Shown: piece after piece, positions 11,512 to 24,694 of the stretch
How the letters are laid out: each line of letters starts with the position of its first letter
Position numbering within the stretch: the stretch's first letter is position 1
Notes under the pieces: generated by a model
Told to the model about the DNA's origin: nothing
The model's input: the letters and a program-made list of their open reading frames with translations, nothing else
Databases searched by the model: none
Made by a program: the position numbers and the translations under genes
Source: Tillus elongatus
Lineage: Eukaryota > Arthropoda > Insecta > Coleoptera > Cleridae
NCBI GenBank assembly: GCA_964006375.1
Contig: OZ023269.1
Span: 124,662,223-124,726,222, forward strand
Direction of reading: 5' to 3'
DNA: 64,000 bases

Positions 11512-12936
11512 CAGCTGCCAGAACCGACCCGAATGAGGTGTTGCTGAAGGCCTCTATGTCTAGGTAGGTCCCCAGCGCCACCCCCCTCTTCACCAGTTTC
11601 AGCACCATTTGGTGCAGTGCTGTTTCTATTGAGACTCTTGCTCTGTATGCATATTGTCCGCAATGTAGGGGATATGCTTCCAGTACACTGTCCCTAATGT
11701 GCCGATCGAGCAGTTTTTCCATTGTTTTTAGCAAGAAGGACATGAGGCTTATTGGCCTCGGGGACTTTGCCTGGTCTGTTGGACGCCCAGGTTTAGGAAT
11801 GAATACAACCCTGGCCAGTCTCCATGTCCTCGGAATGTACCCCAGAGCCAGGCTGGCCCTCATAATCTATATACCGTGTTGGAGCATGATGGGCATTATT
11901 CCATCAAATCCCGGCGATTTGTATGGCTTGAAGCTGTTAATGGCCCATCTGATTTTGCTGCAAGTAACCACCTCTTTAGCGACTGTCCAGTCTACTCTAG
12001 ATGCGCGCCTATAAGGCGCCTCTATTTCTGAGTGCTCCCAGTCCGGAGGTGATTGGTTTATCATGTTACAGCCGGGGAAGTGCGTCTGGAGTAAAACTTC
12101 CATAGTTTCCTCCTCCGAGCTTGTAAAGCCTCCCGTGGGTGTTCTAAGGGAGCCTATGTTGGTCTGGGTGCCGTTGGACACTCTTGTGTAGTCGAGCACT
12201 CTCGGATGTGCTCTTCACTTCCTCGCAGTGCCAGGTCTCCGGAACAGAAATTCAATAAAGGCAGAAACCTGACAAAATGCATGCCCTCGGATTCTCGCTG
12301 GATCTGCTGTAAATGAGCTTTCCAGCAGCTCCACCGAGTCCCTTGATCTCTCCTTTATAGGAGTATGGTTCCTGGATGAGAGCCACACCCGTGTTCCTCA
12401 GAGCCATCAGTAGTCCGGCCATGGCTGCCCAACTGTGTTGGAGGTTGACCTGAAGGAACCTAAGTCCCATCAACCCCTGGTTGCTTCCCCAGTGGGCGGA
12501 AGCTAACCCTTCCCAGGCCCCAGAATGCCTTGAAGGAGGTTCCTTCAAGGGCTCTGTAAGACGCCTGGTCGATCGAGAAGACGAGAGTCTGTCCTTTCTC
12601 CTCTGCCTTCCTGCTTAGAACCGGCCAGTGTTGTGTCCCCAGTTCAGGGTTCTGGATCTTCAGTCTACTGATCACTGTCTCTTGCGGGACGGTGTCAGGG
12701 ATCCGTATGAGAACCTTGGGCTCGACAGCTGTCAAGTCCGCCCCCTCCCAAATCTGACCGAGGCCCCCGATCGTTTTCCGCAGCCAGTCTCACGACTGCG
12801 GGCCGGCACAGGTTATCCAGAGGATGCCTCCCGCCAGGCGCGCCCGGTGGAACTGAGGCGGGCTCTCCCCTTCCTGAAGAGAGTCCACCGCAGCCTGGAT
12901 CAGTTCCGCCTTCCTCTGGTCTAGCGTGACCTCAGG
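11510..12936 (-). mobile_element. LINE-A fragment in the right palindrome arm, extending into ORF1
   Basis: Mirror of 9086-10119, then continuing beyond the palindrome. At 12544-12936 the minus strand encodes the end of a gag-like ORF1 ([60 protein letters not shown]). It is more complete than the left arm, which suggests the right copy is the original and the left the inverted duplicate. It ends at 12936 next to a HINE 3' terminus. Confidence 0.85.
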
Positions 12937-12937
12937 A

Positions 12938-12965
12938 TGGCGTCATAACGCACTTGCTGCATCCA
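12938..12965 (+). mobile_element. HINE 3' terminal remnant
   Basis: CATAACGCACTTGCTGCATC is the HINE 3' hairpin with one change. No body is attached; LINE-A lies immediately to the left. Confidence 0.6.
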
Positions 12966-13254
12966 GACTTTTTAAAATTTAAGTAAATGGAGTTAAAATG
13001 GCAGGTAACTAAGTTGTTTTAAGAATCATCACGAAATTAATTCTTAAAGAAGGTGGCCAAGATCAGAAATTGTAAGGTTATTGAACATTGTCTTTCGAAT
13101 TCATTTGGAATCGGTCAGGTAGGTCACAAAGATATGGTTATTGCCTAACTCGCTTTTATGTCATGTATATGCTAGATATGCGTCTTTCATGAAAATAAAA
13201 AAAAATGTGTCTGCTGACATCATCTCTAGATTGTAAAGTAGATGCCTCATGGCA
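12966..13254. other. intergenic sequence with no recognised feature
   Basis: AT-rich. I see nothing supportable. Confidence 0.5.
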
Positions 13255-13261
13255 GGTTTTT

Positions 13262-13596
13262 TTTTCTTTGACGCCGGTCTATTTCCGCGACTATCGGTAA
13301 TCACCGACGTCAGGCAGCAGTTTTACCTCACTATCCAGGAAATTTTGCCAAACCTCTGCCTTTCTGTAAGGAGGGTATAGGGATCTTTACCATGTCCAAC
13401 ATCGCATGGACACCAGACCAACGGCTTTAACCCCCTCCGGAGGGCGAAACGTGAAGACATTCAACTTGCTCAAATGCAATGCCACAACCTCGGTTGGTGT
13501 TAATTTTACAGTATGTACTAGTAAAGAAAGGAACTTTAGAAACCGAACCCAATACCCTTCGGTTCAGAGGCACACAGTCTTACAACTGAGGCTCTA
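13262..13596 (-). mobile_element. tRNA-derived SINE, family 1 (copy b, diverged)
   Basis: The minus strand starts GAGCCTCAGTTGTAAGACTG (A-box remnant) with a decayed B box (GGGTTCGGTTTC). The body contains CGTTGGTCTGGTGTCCATGC, and the 3' module GTCGGTGATTACCGATAGTC is present near 13290-13310. Full length but mutated. Confidence 0.8.
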
Positions 13597-13747
13597 ATGG
13601 CAGGGTTTATACTCACTTATTTACTCTTTTTATATTTATCTTTTAAAAGAGAAGTGTGACAACAATGCAGCTCTAGTACCATGACAATTTTTCACTTTAG
13701 TGCATCAATCTATTTATACTGGTTCATAGGTTTTTAATTGATTTTTA

Positions 13748-13944
13748 ACCGACTTCAAAAAAGGAGGAGGTTCTCAATTCGACTGTATTTTTTTATGTGT
13801 GTTACCTCAGATTTTTTTCTAGGTGAACCGATTTTGATTGTTTTTATTTTACTTGAAAGCCGGTGCTTCTCATGTGGTCCCATATAAATTTGATTAAGAT
13901 CTGACCAGTAGTTTTTGAGTTATCCTTAATGAAGTCGGTTTTCT
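13748..13944. mobile_element. MITE with CCGACTTCA inverted ends
   Basis: Starts AACCGACTTCAAAAAAGGAG and ends TGAAGTCGGTT, giving inverted ends of about 11 bp flanking about 195 bp. Non-coding. Short repeats with this AACCGACTTCA end are common in insect genomes; the superfamily is not assigned here. Confidence 0.6.
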
Positions 13945-14219
13945 AGTTTTCTACTTTTTTTAAAAATTTTTACTTGTTACTTTTAAATAATAAGAGTTTT
14001 AAATGTACATGCTGCTTCGTCTCTTTTAAATCCTAAGTATGTGATAGTGATACCATAGAAAAAGGCCTCCGTTAGCGTTAGCGTTATCTATGCGAATATA
14101 CTTTTCTGAACATAAGAAATCTACCAGATCAGTTGACAATTGACCATAATACATAGAGGAATGATTTTCTATGAGTTGACAGACTGGTGTAGCCTGTAAT
14201 GTATTTCAATTGCTGAGTT

Positions 14220-14452
14220 CAGCAGGCGGCATTAGCTGAGTTTAGGCGCTTATCTGTTGCTGTCTACCGATACGTTTCAACGGTTGCAGATTGATGAAGG
14301 GATTGTTGACTTCAAGCACTATTTAATGACGTCTGTCTGTCATTCCGTTTTGACCAATTAGCAACAGTTGAGTTACAACAGAAAGCAAGACTAGTGCACA
14401 CATACTTTGACAGAACTATTCAACAGTTGACGCCTGATGAACTCTCCTGTTA
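14220..14452 (+). repeat. left copy of a diverged inverted repeat
   Basis: Shares GCTGAGTTTAGGCGCTTA, CTACCGATACGTTTCAACGG, TTAGCAACAGTTGAGTT and GACTAGT(G/C)CA-type blocks with the reverse complement of 15540-15760. The arms are about 75-80% alike by eye and about 1.1 kb apart. No protein homology recognised. Confidence 0.6.
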
Positions 14453-14570
14453 TTTCTTGATAAGTAAGACAAACAAACTGCAATGTTTACGTAACATCTT
14501 TCAAAATGGTGCATACTTCTAACCGAACCATAATACAAATGAGTGAAGTTTGGAACCTGTGATACGCACT

Positions 14571-14775
14571 AATCAGTACAATTTGTAGAACACAATTCAT
14601 CAGTTTTTAGACCTGAGGGTCGTTTTGCTAACAATGTTAGCGTCATCAGAGCGATGAATAAACTGATAATTTTTAACGTTTATTCATCCCTCTGATGACG
14701 CTTACTTTGTCAGCAAAACAATTGTCAGGTCTAAAAACTGTATTGTGATGAATTGGGTTCTCCAAATTGTACTTA
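14571..14775. mobile_element. Penelope-like terminal repeat pair with hammerhead-like cores
   Basis: Two arms in inverted orientation centred near 14675. The right arm (+) carries CTGATGA (14692-14698), then the hairpin GCTTAC-TTT-GTCAGC and AAAAC. The left arm (-) carries CTGATGA (complement of 14643-14649), then GCTAAC-ATT-GTTAGC and AAAAC. The flanks 'GGTCTAAAAACTG' and 'TTGTACT(T/G)AT' also occur at 36560-36690. CTGANGA, stem II and GAAA is the hammerhead ribozyme core known from Penelope-like elements. Here the G of GAAA is mutated, so these copies are probably inactive. Confidence 0.5.
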
Positions 14776-15539
14776 TGATAATACAAATAATATTTGCGCA
14801 AACAGCGTAACAAATATTAAAAAATGACGTGTAACGTATTGAACAACTTTGCCACCAGAAGCTCCACAAAATTTTGCATCCCTTCCAACAAACAAAAATA
14901 TCGTTACTTTAACAAGTGCTATGCCATTTAGAAGTTCATTTTTGATACACATTATTCCTTAAAAAATTATTTTGGTGTTGGTTATTGCCTTTCACTCTAT
15001 TGGGCGTCAAAAATAATTTTTTTTAGTATTAAATGACATAAGTCACATATAGAGTCCAGAAAAAGTGTCCTATCATTTATTTCCTATCTTAGTAGGATTA
15101 AAAGTTTCTTTTGCGAAGAAGCCGCACCTTCAAAAACTGCGTTCCGTATTAAAATGTTATTTCCTACCATCTACACTGTTTGTCCGCAGTTAGATAGATA
15201 ACCTTTAAACAATTATCACGATTTATTGTTTTATAATTACTCCAGAACAAAGTTACATACAGTGAGTCACAGATATTAAAAGTGATATGAAAGTGTAAGT
15301 TCAGAAATTCCACGTCAAAAACTAGATTCTGTTGTATTCCACAATAATTTTTGTCAGTTAATGCGACTCTAATTTTATATATTATAATGTTCAATAAAAC
15401 ACAGCCGCATTGCTTCGATAGACAAACAAAACAAACATTTCTGAAGTCATTTATTGAATTTATTATGGATCTCCTTATATAAATTTTTACATTATTCTTG
15501 TTTTTGTTTTTGACGTCATAATATTTATAAATGGCCGAC
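14776..15539. other. intergenic sequence with no recognised feature
   Basis: AT-rich, no coding similarity recognised. The 76-codon open frame on the minus strand near 15164-15394 looks like chance. Confidence 0.45.
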
Positions 15540-15760
15540 TACACCAGGCGTAAACAGTTGAATACTTGTGCAACGTAGGCGTTGACTAGTCTCGCTGAGT
15601 TTCTGCTAGAACTCAGCTGTTGCCAATTTGTTAAAGCAGCATGGCCGACAAACGTCACAAAATAGTGCAGGATGTCAACAGCGTATTCATCGTGTTCCAA
15701 CCGCTGAAATATATCGGTAGTCAACAGTTAAGCGCTTAAACTCAGCAGATGGTGCCTGGT
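15540..15760 (-). repeat. right copy of a diverged inverted repeat
   Basis: Reverse-complement partner of 14220-14452. The open minus-strand frame at 15539-15724 (TTDIFQRLEHDEYAVDILHY) lies in it. Similar words in the other copy are shifted in frame, so coding is doubtful. Confidence 0.6.
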
Positions 15761-16163
15761 GAACTGACACTTTGTTTTATTTATATTGTTCATCTTGTTT
15801 TTCTGTTATATGTTTTATGATTGTCAATACAATTACAGACATAGGTATATAAATATTATTCCATTGAATAACAGTTATTTTTAGTCAATAATAAAAAAGA
15901 GCACTTTATTTTCTATTGACTAATTTTATGCGTGATTTTAGATTGTAAAGGAAATGTGGAATTAAAAAAACGTAGCGAGTCAATAATGCCTAAACATATT
16001 ATTTGTTTATGATAAAAAATGGATACGAATACCAACCTAAGTTCAAATTAATGCTTGTGGAAATTTATCAATTATCCCTACTCTCTTTTCTTACTGATCA
16101 TCTTTAGTTTTAGTAAACGTGCAATGAGTTTAGACGTCACCGTTTTATAAATTTAAATTTTAG

Positions 16164-16172
16164 TATAAATAA
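16164..16172 (+). promoter_or_regulatory. candidate TATA box for Lnk
   Basis: TATAAATAA about 220 bp upstream of the first Lnk ATG, in otherwise single-copy sequence. No initiator or transcript evidence is available, and a 5' non-coding exon further upstream cannot be excluded. Confidence 0.25.
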
Positions 16173-16392
16173 AGGTGTTGAATATTTTTCCCCAAGGAAG
16201 TTTTACATTTCTGAAAATAAGGCTGGCAGCTGGCAACATTATTAAATGTCAATAGCGTCAACCAAAAACATAAAAAAAACGTTGTGATGGCGTCAACCGT
16301 GAAAAATAACCGCTGTATGTCAAAACAATAATAAACGTTTGCAAAAATTGTGCTTGTTAGAATGTGAAAAGATTATTAACATTAATTAATAA

Positions 16393-16712
16393 ATGGCTGC
16401 GGTAGTGGAATCGCCAACATCTGAAAATGCGTGGATGGAATTCTGTGAGAGACATGCCTTCGCTGCAGCACAAGATTTCTCCAAAAGTTGCATCAAATAT
16501 ATTTCAATGAATTTGTCAGAGACTGCTAGGGTTACGATTACACACAAAGATTTTCTAAATAAATTTATCGACGCTTTCTCTGAATATTTCGAGTCTGACT
16601 TTAATAAACGAAAAAACCATAGAATCGCGAATGGCATGGCCAAGCACGAAGACAATTCTTCAGAAAATGAAGAGGGCTCGCCGAAAATGCAGCATAAACC
16701 ATTTTTCAGAAG
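16393..16712 (+). CDS. Lnk: Lnk/SH2B adaptor, coding exon 1 (dimerisation domain)
   Basis: First coding exon of the single insect SH2B-family adaptor, a cytoplasmic scaffold in insulin and receptor tyrosine kinase signalling (family knowledge). The ATG at 16393 has a favourable context (ATAAATGG), and the frame starts with MAAVVESPTSENAWMEFCER. Residues ~13-75 form the N-terminal Phe-zipper dimerisation helices (WMEFCERHAFAAAQDFSKSC, FLNKFIDAFSEYFESDF). The segment NKRKNHRIANGMAKHEDNSS is a charged linker. The donor AG|GTAAGT after 16712 leaves phase 2. The next exon supplies G, giving HKPFFRR-LSFKM across a 13.8-kb intron. Confidence 0.93.
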
Positions 16713-17511
16713 GTAAGTTTTCTTGTCTTTTATGATTTGCATTTATTTGTTGCAATATAATTTATGCTACCATTGATCTTTGACAGCATGCATAACAGCA
16801 GTTGCAAATGCATATTTATTTGCATAATTTTTATCTTCAAAAATTATCTTAAATATTCTGCCTTGTTTACTGCCATAAGTAAATTACAGAGCATGTTGCT
16901 TATGATGAAAAGAACTCTAATTCTCTTTATAGATTGTAAACATGCTGCTGTGCTAATTACTTAATTAGCTTTATACAATACATAATATAGAAAATTAGTC
17001 TTAACTAGTGATATCCAGAAGCAGCTAAAGACGTGATATTAACTTGAGACTATAATTATTGTGGTGTTAGCTTTGCTATTGAGTAATGTTTGTATCCCAG
17101 AAATTAATGTGAAAAAAATGTAATTTAGCTACCCTAGCCAATGGGACATTAGTCTCAATTCATCCAGATGTTTATTCATATTTACACTGTACTTAATTGA
17201 ATCTATTGTATGGTAACTTTAGTTTAAAGAGGCAATTGTACTACTCATCATTCACTTTCTGGATGCTTAAAGTTTGCAAGTGGTTCAGTGTCGTAATTTT
17301 ATCATGTAAGAAGGTCTAAAAAGTAGTTTTAATGCCATCCTGGCTTATAATTTCTTCTGGTTTTTGTTAGTTTTTTCCAAATATTATACAATAAAATATT
17401 TTAGGACTTTTTTATATTGTGTCCAAGGTTTTTGAAATTAATTATTGTTATTGGGTGTCTTGGCAACCAGTAGACATTTCAAAATTGTGTTTTCAAAATA
17501 CAAGGTACATT

Positions 17512-18905
<1,394 letters not shown>

Positions 18906-19530
18906 CAGAGTTTTCAAATTATTTATCTAGAGAGGGAGAATGGGAGAAAAATGATTGATTCAACTTTGTGCAACATTAAAAGGATTAACTTGTTTTTATT
19001 AAAGTAAATAAATAATAGAGAAATCTACCTTTTTTCTTTCTGTTTAAGGAATGGTATTTTTTACTTGTCAAACACTTTGGATATTGATAAATTTTGACAA
19101 ACTAAACTACATACCTGAAATTTATCAATATCTGTAACTAATTAGTTTTAGATGTAGATGATTATACAACTAATTTACTTGAATTACCTTAGGTCAGTAT
19201 AAACATTTAATGGAAATATTTGATCAAATAATGGCTTTATAATTAAACAGTTAGTTGTATTAGCAAAAAATCCTCATGTATTCAATGCGTTATGGTAGCG
19301 GATTTTTATAAGACTGTTTTTCTTATAAAATGGGTAGCTACAGAGTTAATGAAAGTTGTAAAAAATCCAGATGTCAGGGACAAACAAATTTAAGAACATT
19401 CTAATATTTGTATTTCACAGGTTGTCGCAATTGTTTTTGTAGACTCGTCAATCTGTCAGTTTGTCCAAAAGGTGTAAATTGTCCATACATTTATGACAAA
19501 CACCGTAACCATAGATTTAGCCTATCTAAT
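18906..19530. other. Lnk intron 1 sequence, one HINE-end remnant
   Basis: AT-rich. The only recognisable piece is CAATGCGTTATGGTAGCGGA at about 19287-19307, a decayed inverted HINE 3' end. Confidence 0.5.
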
Positions 19531-19926
19531 ATACAGTGTGTGCCAATTAAAACTTCTCACCTGGAAAATATCGGAATTAAAAAAAAAGCCAAGGAGGCCA
19601 CATGATGGCGTTTTGGTCTCTTGGAACCCACCCCTTAGACAGGGATGTAAAGTACCCTTAAATTTTAAATGGCACCCTATGTTGAGTGACACCTCATTTT
19701 AAAGCTTTCTCAATTCTGCTCACAACAACATACAACTTTTGAAATTTTGGTTTGGATATGGCAATAAGATCAATTAAAGAATAAGACAAAATATCAACAA
19801 ATGAAAGAATGTTATTTAATTAAATGTTCAAATTGTTTTCCCTCCACTTCCATACAATTATAAAATATTTGCTCCACTTTTAAACAAGCATTTTGAAGCA
19901 TTTCAGCTGTTATCTGACAACTTTTT
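19531..19926 (-). mobile_element. Tc1/mariner-type transposon relic, C-terminal end
   Basis: On the minus strand at 19925-19828 the frame reads AEMLQNACLKVEQIFYNCME then VEGKQFEHL. This is the family-typical C-terminus of mariner-superfamily transposases (helical tail ending in a 'GGHFEHL'-like motif). The sequence towards 19533 is 3' untranslated, ending in a possible TIR (CAGTGTGTGCCAATTAAAAC). The catalytic domain is missing, replaced by LINE-B. Confidence 0.55.
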
Positions 19927-20492
19927 TGCTCCTGTCCTGACTCGTCTCTTTCAGACATCTTACAATAGAGGCATATTCCCTAGTAATTGGAAAACTGGTC
20001 AAGTACAACCCGTTCCCAAGAAAGGATCCAAAGCGCTTCCTAGCAACTACAGGCCTATTTCTCTCCTTTCAGTCATCTCTAAAGTGATGGAATAGTATAT
20101 AAACACCGAATTACTAAAATTTCTTGAAAAATTCAGTCTATTCTACGACAGACAGTATGGATTCCGTCAGCGCAGATCAACTGCCGACCTCCTTTCCTTT
20201 GTCAGCCATTCTTAAAACAAGTCTATGGAACTACAGGGTGAATCCCAGATTGTCTCTCTAGACAGATCCGAAGCATTCGACCAGGTCTGGCACGCAGCGA
20301 CGCTTAATAAATCTCCGGCCTATGGCCTGCCACCAAAACCTGGACAGCAAATTTCCTCTCTAACCGGAGCATTTCTGTTGTTGTGGATGGCCATTCCTCT
20401 AAACTGTATCCAGTTAAGGCAGGGGTCCCTCAAAGTTCAGCTTTAGACCCTACTTTGTTTCTTCTCCACATCAATTACCTCCTCTCTAGCAC
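19927..20492 (+). mobile_element. LINE-B copy 3a, RT fragment
   Basis: RT segment from 'LAPVLTRLFQTSYNRGIFPS' to 'FLLHIN', with several damages (TAG in 'KVMEKY', altered FDQVWHA). It ends at 20492 against a minus-strand HINE. Confidence 0.9.
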
Positions 20493-21535
<1,043 letters not shown>

Positions 21536-21565
21536 GTTACTGTTTTAACATCTCTCTAGAGTCGT

Positions 21566-23045
21566 AGCAAACCCTTCTGGACTCTTGCTAAATCTAATGG
21601 GAATAATTTCTGCAAGAGCACGTTCCCACCTCTTGTTTCAGGGGATGAAATTGTTTCTACAGCCCTGGGCAAGGCTGAACTTTTTTCCTCGTTGTTCGCC
21701 GCCAATTCTACTCTCAACCCACCTCCAAATGTTCAACCAGCAACAGTCCCCAAAGTCGCGCATTAAATGACGGATATCATTTCCAAAACTACAAGGTTAC
21801 GAAAGATGCTCTCTTCTCTTAATACAAGGAAAGCCTCTGGCCTTGACAAGATACCAGAAATTGTTCTCAAAAAATGTGCGCCAGAACTAGCTCCTGTCCT
21901 GACTCGTCTGTTTCAGACATCTTACAATAGAGGCATATTCCCTAGTAACTGGAAAACTGCTCGAGTACAACCCGTCCCCAAGAAAGGATCCAAAGCGCTT
22001 TCTAGCAACTACATGCCTATTTCTCTCCTTTCAGTCGTCTCTAAAGTGATGTAAAAGTATATAAACACCGAATTACTAAATTTTTTTGAAAAACACAGTC
22101 TAATCCAGGACAGACAGTATGGATTCCGTCAGCGCAGATCAACTGCCGGCCTCCTATCCTTTGTCACTCATTCTTGGAACAAGTCTATGGAACTACACTG
22201 TGAATCCCAGATTGTCGGTCTAGACATATCTAAAGCATTCGACCAGGTCTCGCACGCAGCGCTGCTTAATAAACTTCCGGCCTATGGCCTACCACCAAAA
22301 ATCTGTACCTGGACAGCAAATTTCCTCTCCAACCGGAGCATTTCTGTTGTCGTGGATGGTCATTCCTCTAAACTGTATCCAATTAATGCAGGAGTCCCTC
22401 AAGGTTCAGCTTTAGCCCCTACTTTGTTTCTTCTCCACATCAATGACCTCCTCTCTAGCACATCCAACCCAGTTCACAGTTACGCGGATGACAGCACCCT
22501 CCACTCAAATATACAATATTCTAAGCCTGTCTCTTTAGACCAATTAGATGAGGATCGCAGACTCATGGAGGGTTCTGTCTCCTTGGATCTCCAAAAAATA
22601 TTAGACCGGGAAAGTAGAAATCTTGTACAATTCAACTCCACCAAATCTCAGTCTTGCTTTCTATCTCATAAGAGATACACCAGCCCTAGACCCATCACAA
22701 TTAACAACCAAGTTATTCAAAGTAATGAGTCCTTTTCACTTGTTGGCATTTCTGTGGATCAAAATCTCAATTGGCACCAACATGTCACATCAATTGCAGA
22801 AGCGGCTGCTAAGAAATTAGGTTTCCTCTTCCGGGCTCGCAAATACTTTTCACCAGCTAATCTCTATACCTTATATACTTCACAAATAAGGCCAAACCTC
22901 TAATACTGCTCCAACATCTGGGGTGTCGCTGCCACTTCTACTCTCGCTATCCTGGACTCCATTCAGAAGAGAGCTATACGTCTCGTCGGTGACCCTACCG
23001 TCACCCACAGGCTGTCATCCCTTGCCCACCGACGTGATGTTGGTG

Positions 23046-23081
<36 letters not shown>

Positions 23082-23420
23082 TAGATGTCTGCACGGGCAC
23101 TGCTCAGAGGAGCTTTCTTCCATAGTTCCTCCACCTGCTGCCCCCAACAGATCAACCAGGGGAACAGAGCGAATGCACCCTTTTACTGTCCAAGTCACCA
23201 GACATAGATGATCTTGTTATGCCCGCTCTTTTGTCCCGAAGCCCGAGGACTTCCAAGTTGTGGAATTCCTTGCTGGCACATGGTTTTCGTTCTCCTCCGA
23301 ACCTCCAAACATTCAAGTCCAAAATTAACAAGTTGCTTCTTTCCTCCTTGTCGACACCCACGGTACGATAGTATTTAGACTGTGAGCGCTCGTGGTGTGT
23401 TGTTGAAATAAAAAAATAAA
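21566..23420 (+). mobile_element. LINE-B copy 3b, RT to 3' end
   Basis: The most complete plus-strand RT of the family: [50 protein letters not shown] palm A, INAGVPQGSALAPTLFLLHI, SYADDSTLHSN, SVDQNLNWHQHVTSIAEAAA. Stop codons lie at 22052-22054 and 22901-22903. A (TC)n run at 23049-23078 has replaced part of the C-terminus. The 3' end GTGTTGTTGAAATAAAAAAA with an A-rich tail is at 23398-23420. The YADD-type catalytic box is intact but the frame is broken. Confidence 0.93.
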
Positions 23421-23726
23421 AAACAGTATGATTATGAACTATGACAAAAATATTACTGTAATTTCAAACTAAGTTGAGTCCGCGTGTTGACATCAGTGTT
23501 AACTTTAATCGCAGCTGTTAATTTATTTTGCCTCCAAAACATTTCTGGGAACAATAATTGACAGAGTTTTCTCCTGGTCCAGTAATGTTGATGCGATCTG
23601 CACAAGATTGAACAGGTGTTTTTACATTCTAAAGGCTTTAAAGTCTTACCTTAATTTAGATGGCCTGTTGAATGCGTACTATGCTTTTGGCCACTCGGCT
23701 ATAAATTATAACATTGAGTCGTGAGG
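23421..23726. other. Lnk intron 1 sequence, possible LINE remnant
   Basis: Plus-strand words at about 23535-23690 (FLGTIIDRVFSWSSNVDAI, CTRLNRCFYILKALKSYLNL) recall a LINE RT thumb. Short and without family assignment. Confidence 0.35.
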
Positions 23727-24694
23727 TCAGGCGACCGATAAAATTTGGCACATATCTTCCTTTTGTAAATGGCTTGGATAAGTTCGTTAGTCAGGAAAAT
23801 CGGACTAGGTTTTCCAGGATAATTTGAGTTTTCATTCGAAAAAAAAATTATATCTCCAGAATTAACAAAGTAAAAGGCAACCAAATTTGGTACGTGGGTT
23901 CACATCATCATAGGTAAGCTACCTACCAAAATTTAGCTCTGTAGGTTAAAGGACAAAAAAGTTACAGGCATTTAAAGAAAAATAAATTTGGGTTTTCCTC
24001 AAAACGTCAAAGTCGCAATTTCAAACGTCAAAATTGGTAATATTTAGGCAATGAACCTGAAATTAATATCAGCTATGGAAAGAAAATGTCTCAAGAAGAA
24101 TGCTTTACAAAGCCTGAACTCTTAGTTTCAATCGTCATTGTCCTTTATTTTACTAAAATATTCCCAGAATATTAATTTAAAATACACCCTTTCTCTGATG
24201 CTTTGGCAGTAGTGTTGGCTATAGAGTTTATCGTTTAATGGTATATCATTTTTGTCAAATTTTCGTAAAAAATCATTAAAGCTCAATATATCCGTTATTA
24301 TGCAAGTTACGAAAAAAAAATGGTATACATTAATTATAGGGTGTCTTAAGCTACATCCTAAAAATATTTCCACAATTACAGGCTGGCCCATAAGTCGTTG
24401 GTATTTCAAATTTTTTTTAATCGAACACGCCCTATGTTATTGCATTTTTGCATTTTCCATCGAAATATAATACATCTTTGTAAGAAAAGAAATTCGGGAC
24501 GCAGCAAGTGCGTTATGGTAGCGAATTTTTTAATCGAACACGTCCTATGTTATTGCATTTTTGCATTTTCCATCGAAATATAATACACCTTTGTAAGAAA
24601 AGAAATTCGGGACGCAGCAAGTGCGTTATGGTAGCGAATTTTCATTAAATGCTTCAAATTTGAATAGCTCAATTTGCTATTAACCTATAAGGTT
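23727..24694 (+). mobile_element. HINE long variant, right part, with internal 113-bp duplication
   Basis: Matches 17835-18675 of the long HINE. A 113-bp segment ending in the inverted 3' hairpin is tandemly duplicated (GACGCAGCAAGTGCGTTATG at 24498 and 24611). At 24694 (AAGGTT) it is interrupted by the solo LTR; the element resumes at 26083. Confidence 0.8.

Larger units (their letters stand above)
9086..12543. repeat. 3.46-kb nested palindrome (inverted repeat, >99% identical arms)
   Basis: The left arm (9086 to about 10735) and right arm (about 10905 to 12543) are reverse complements. The order mirrors exactly: LINE-A piece, (TA)n, foldback module, central (TA)n/AAAT spacer, foldback module, (TA)n, LINE-A piece. 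A 105-residue antisense frame (9615-9932 and 11697-12014) is identical in both arms. Only scattered differences appear, for example KGKIKG against KGEIKG and LEKRGLALG against LVKRGVALG. The (TA)n tracts differ by about 11 bp. The right arm continues into more LINE-A beyond 12543; the left arm is cut at a (TA)n. Confidence 0.92.
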
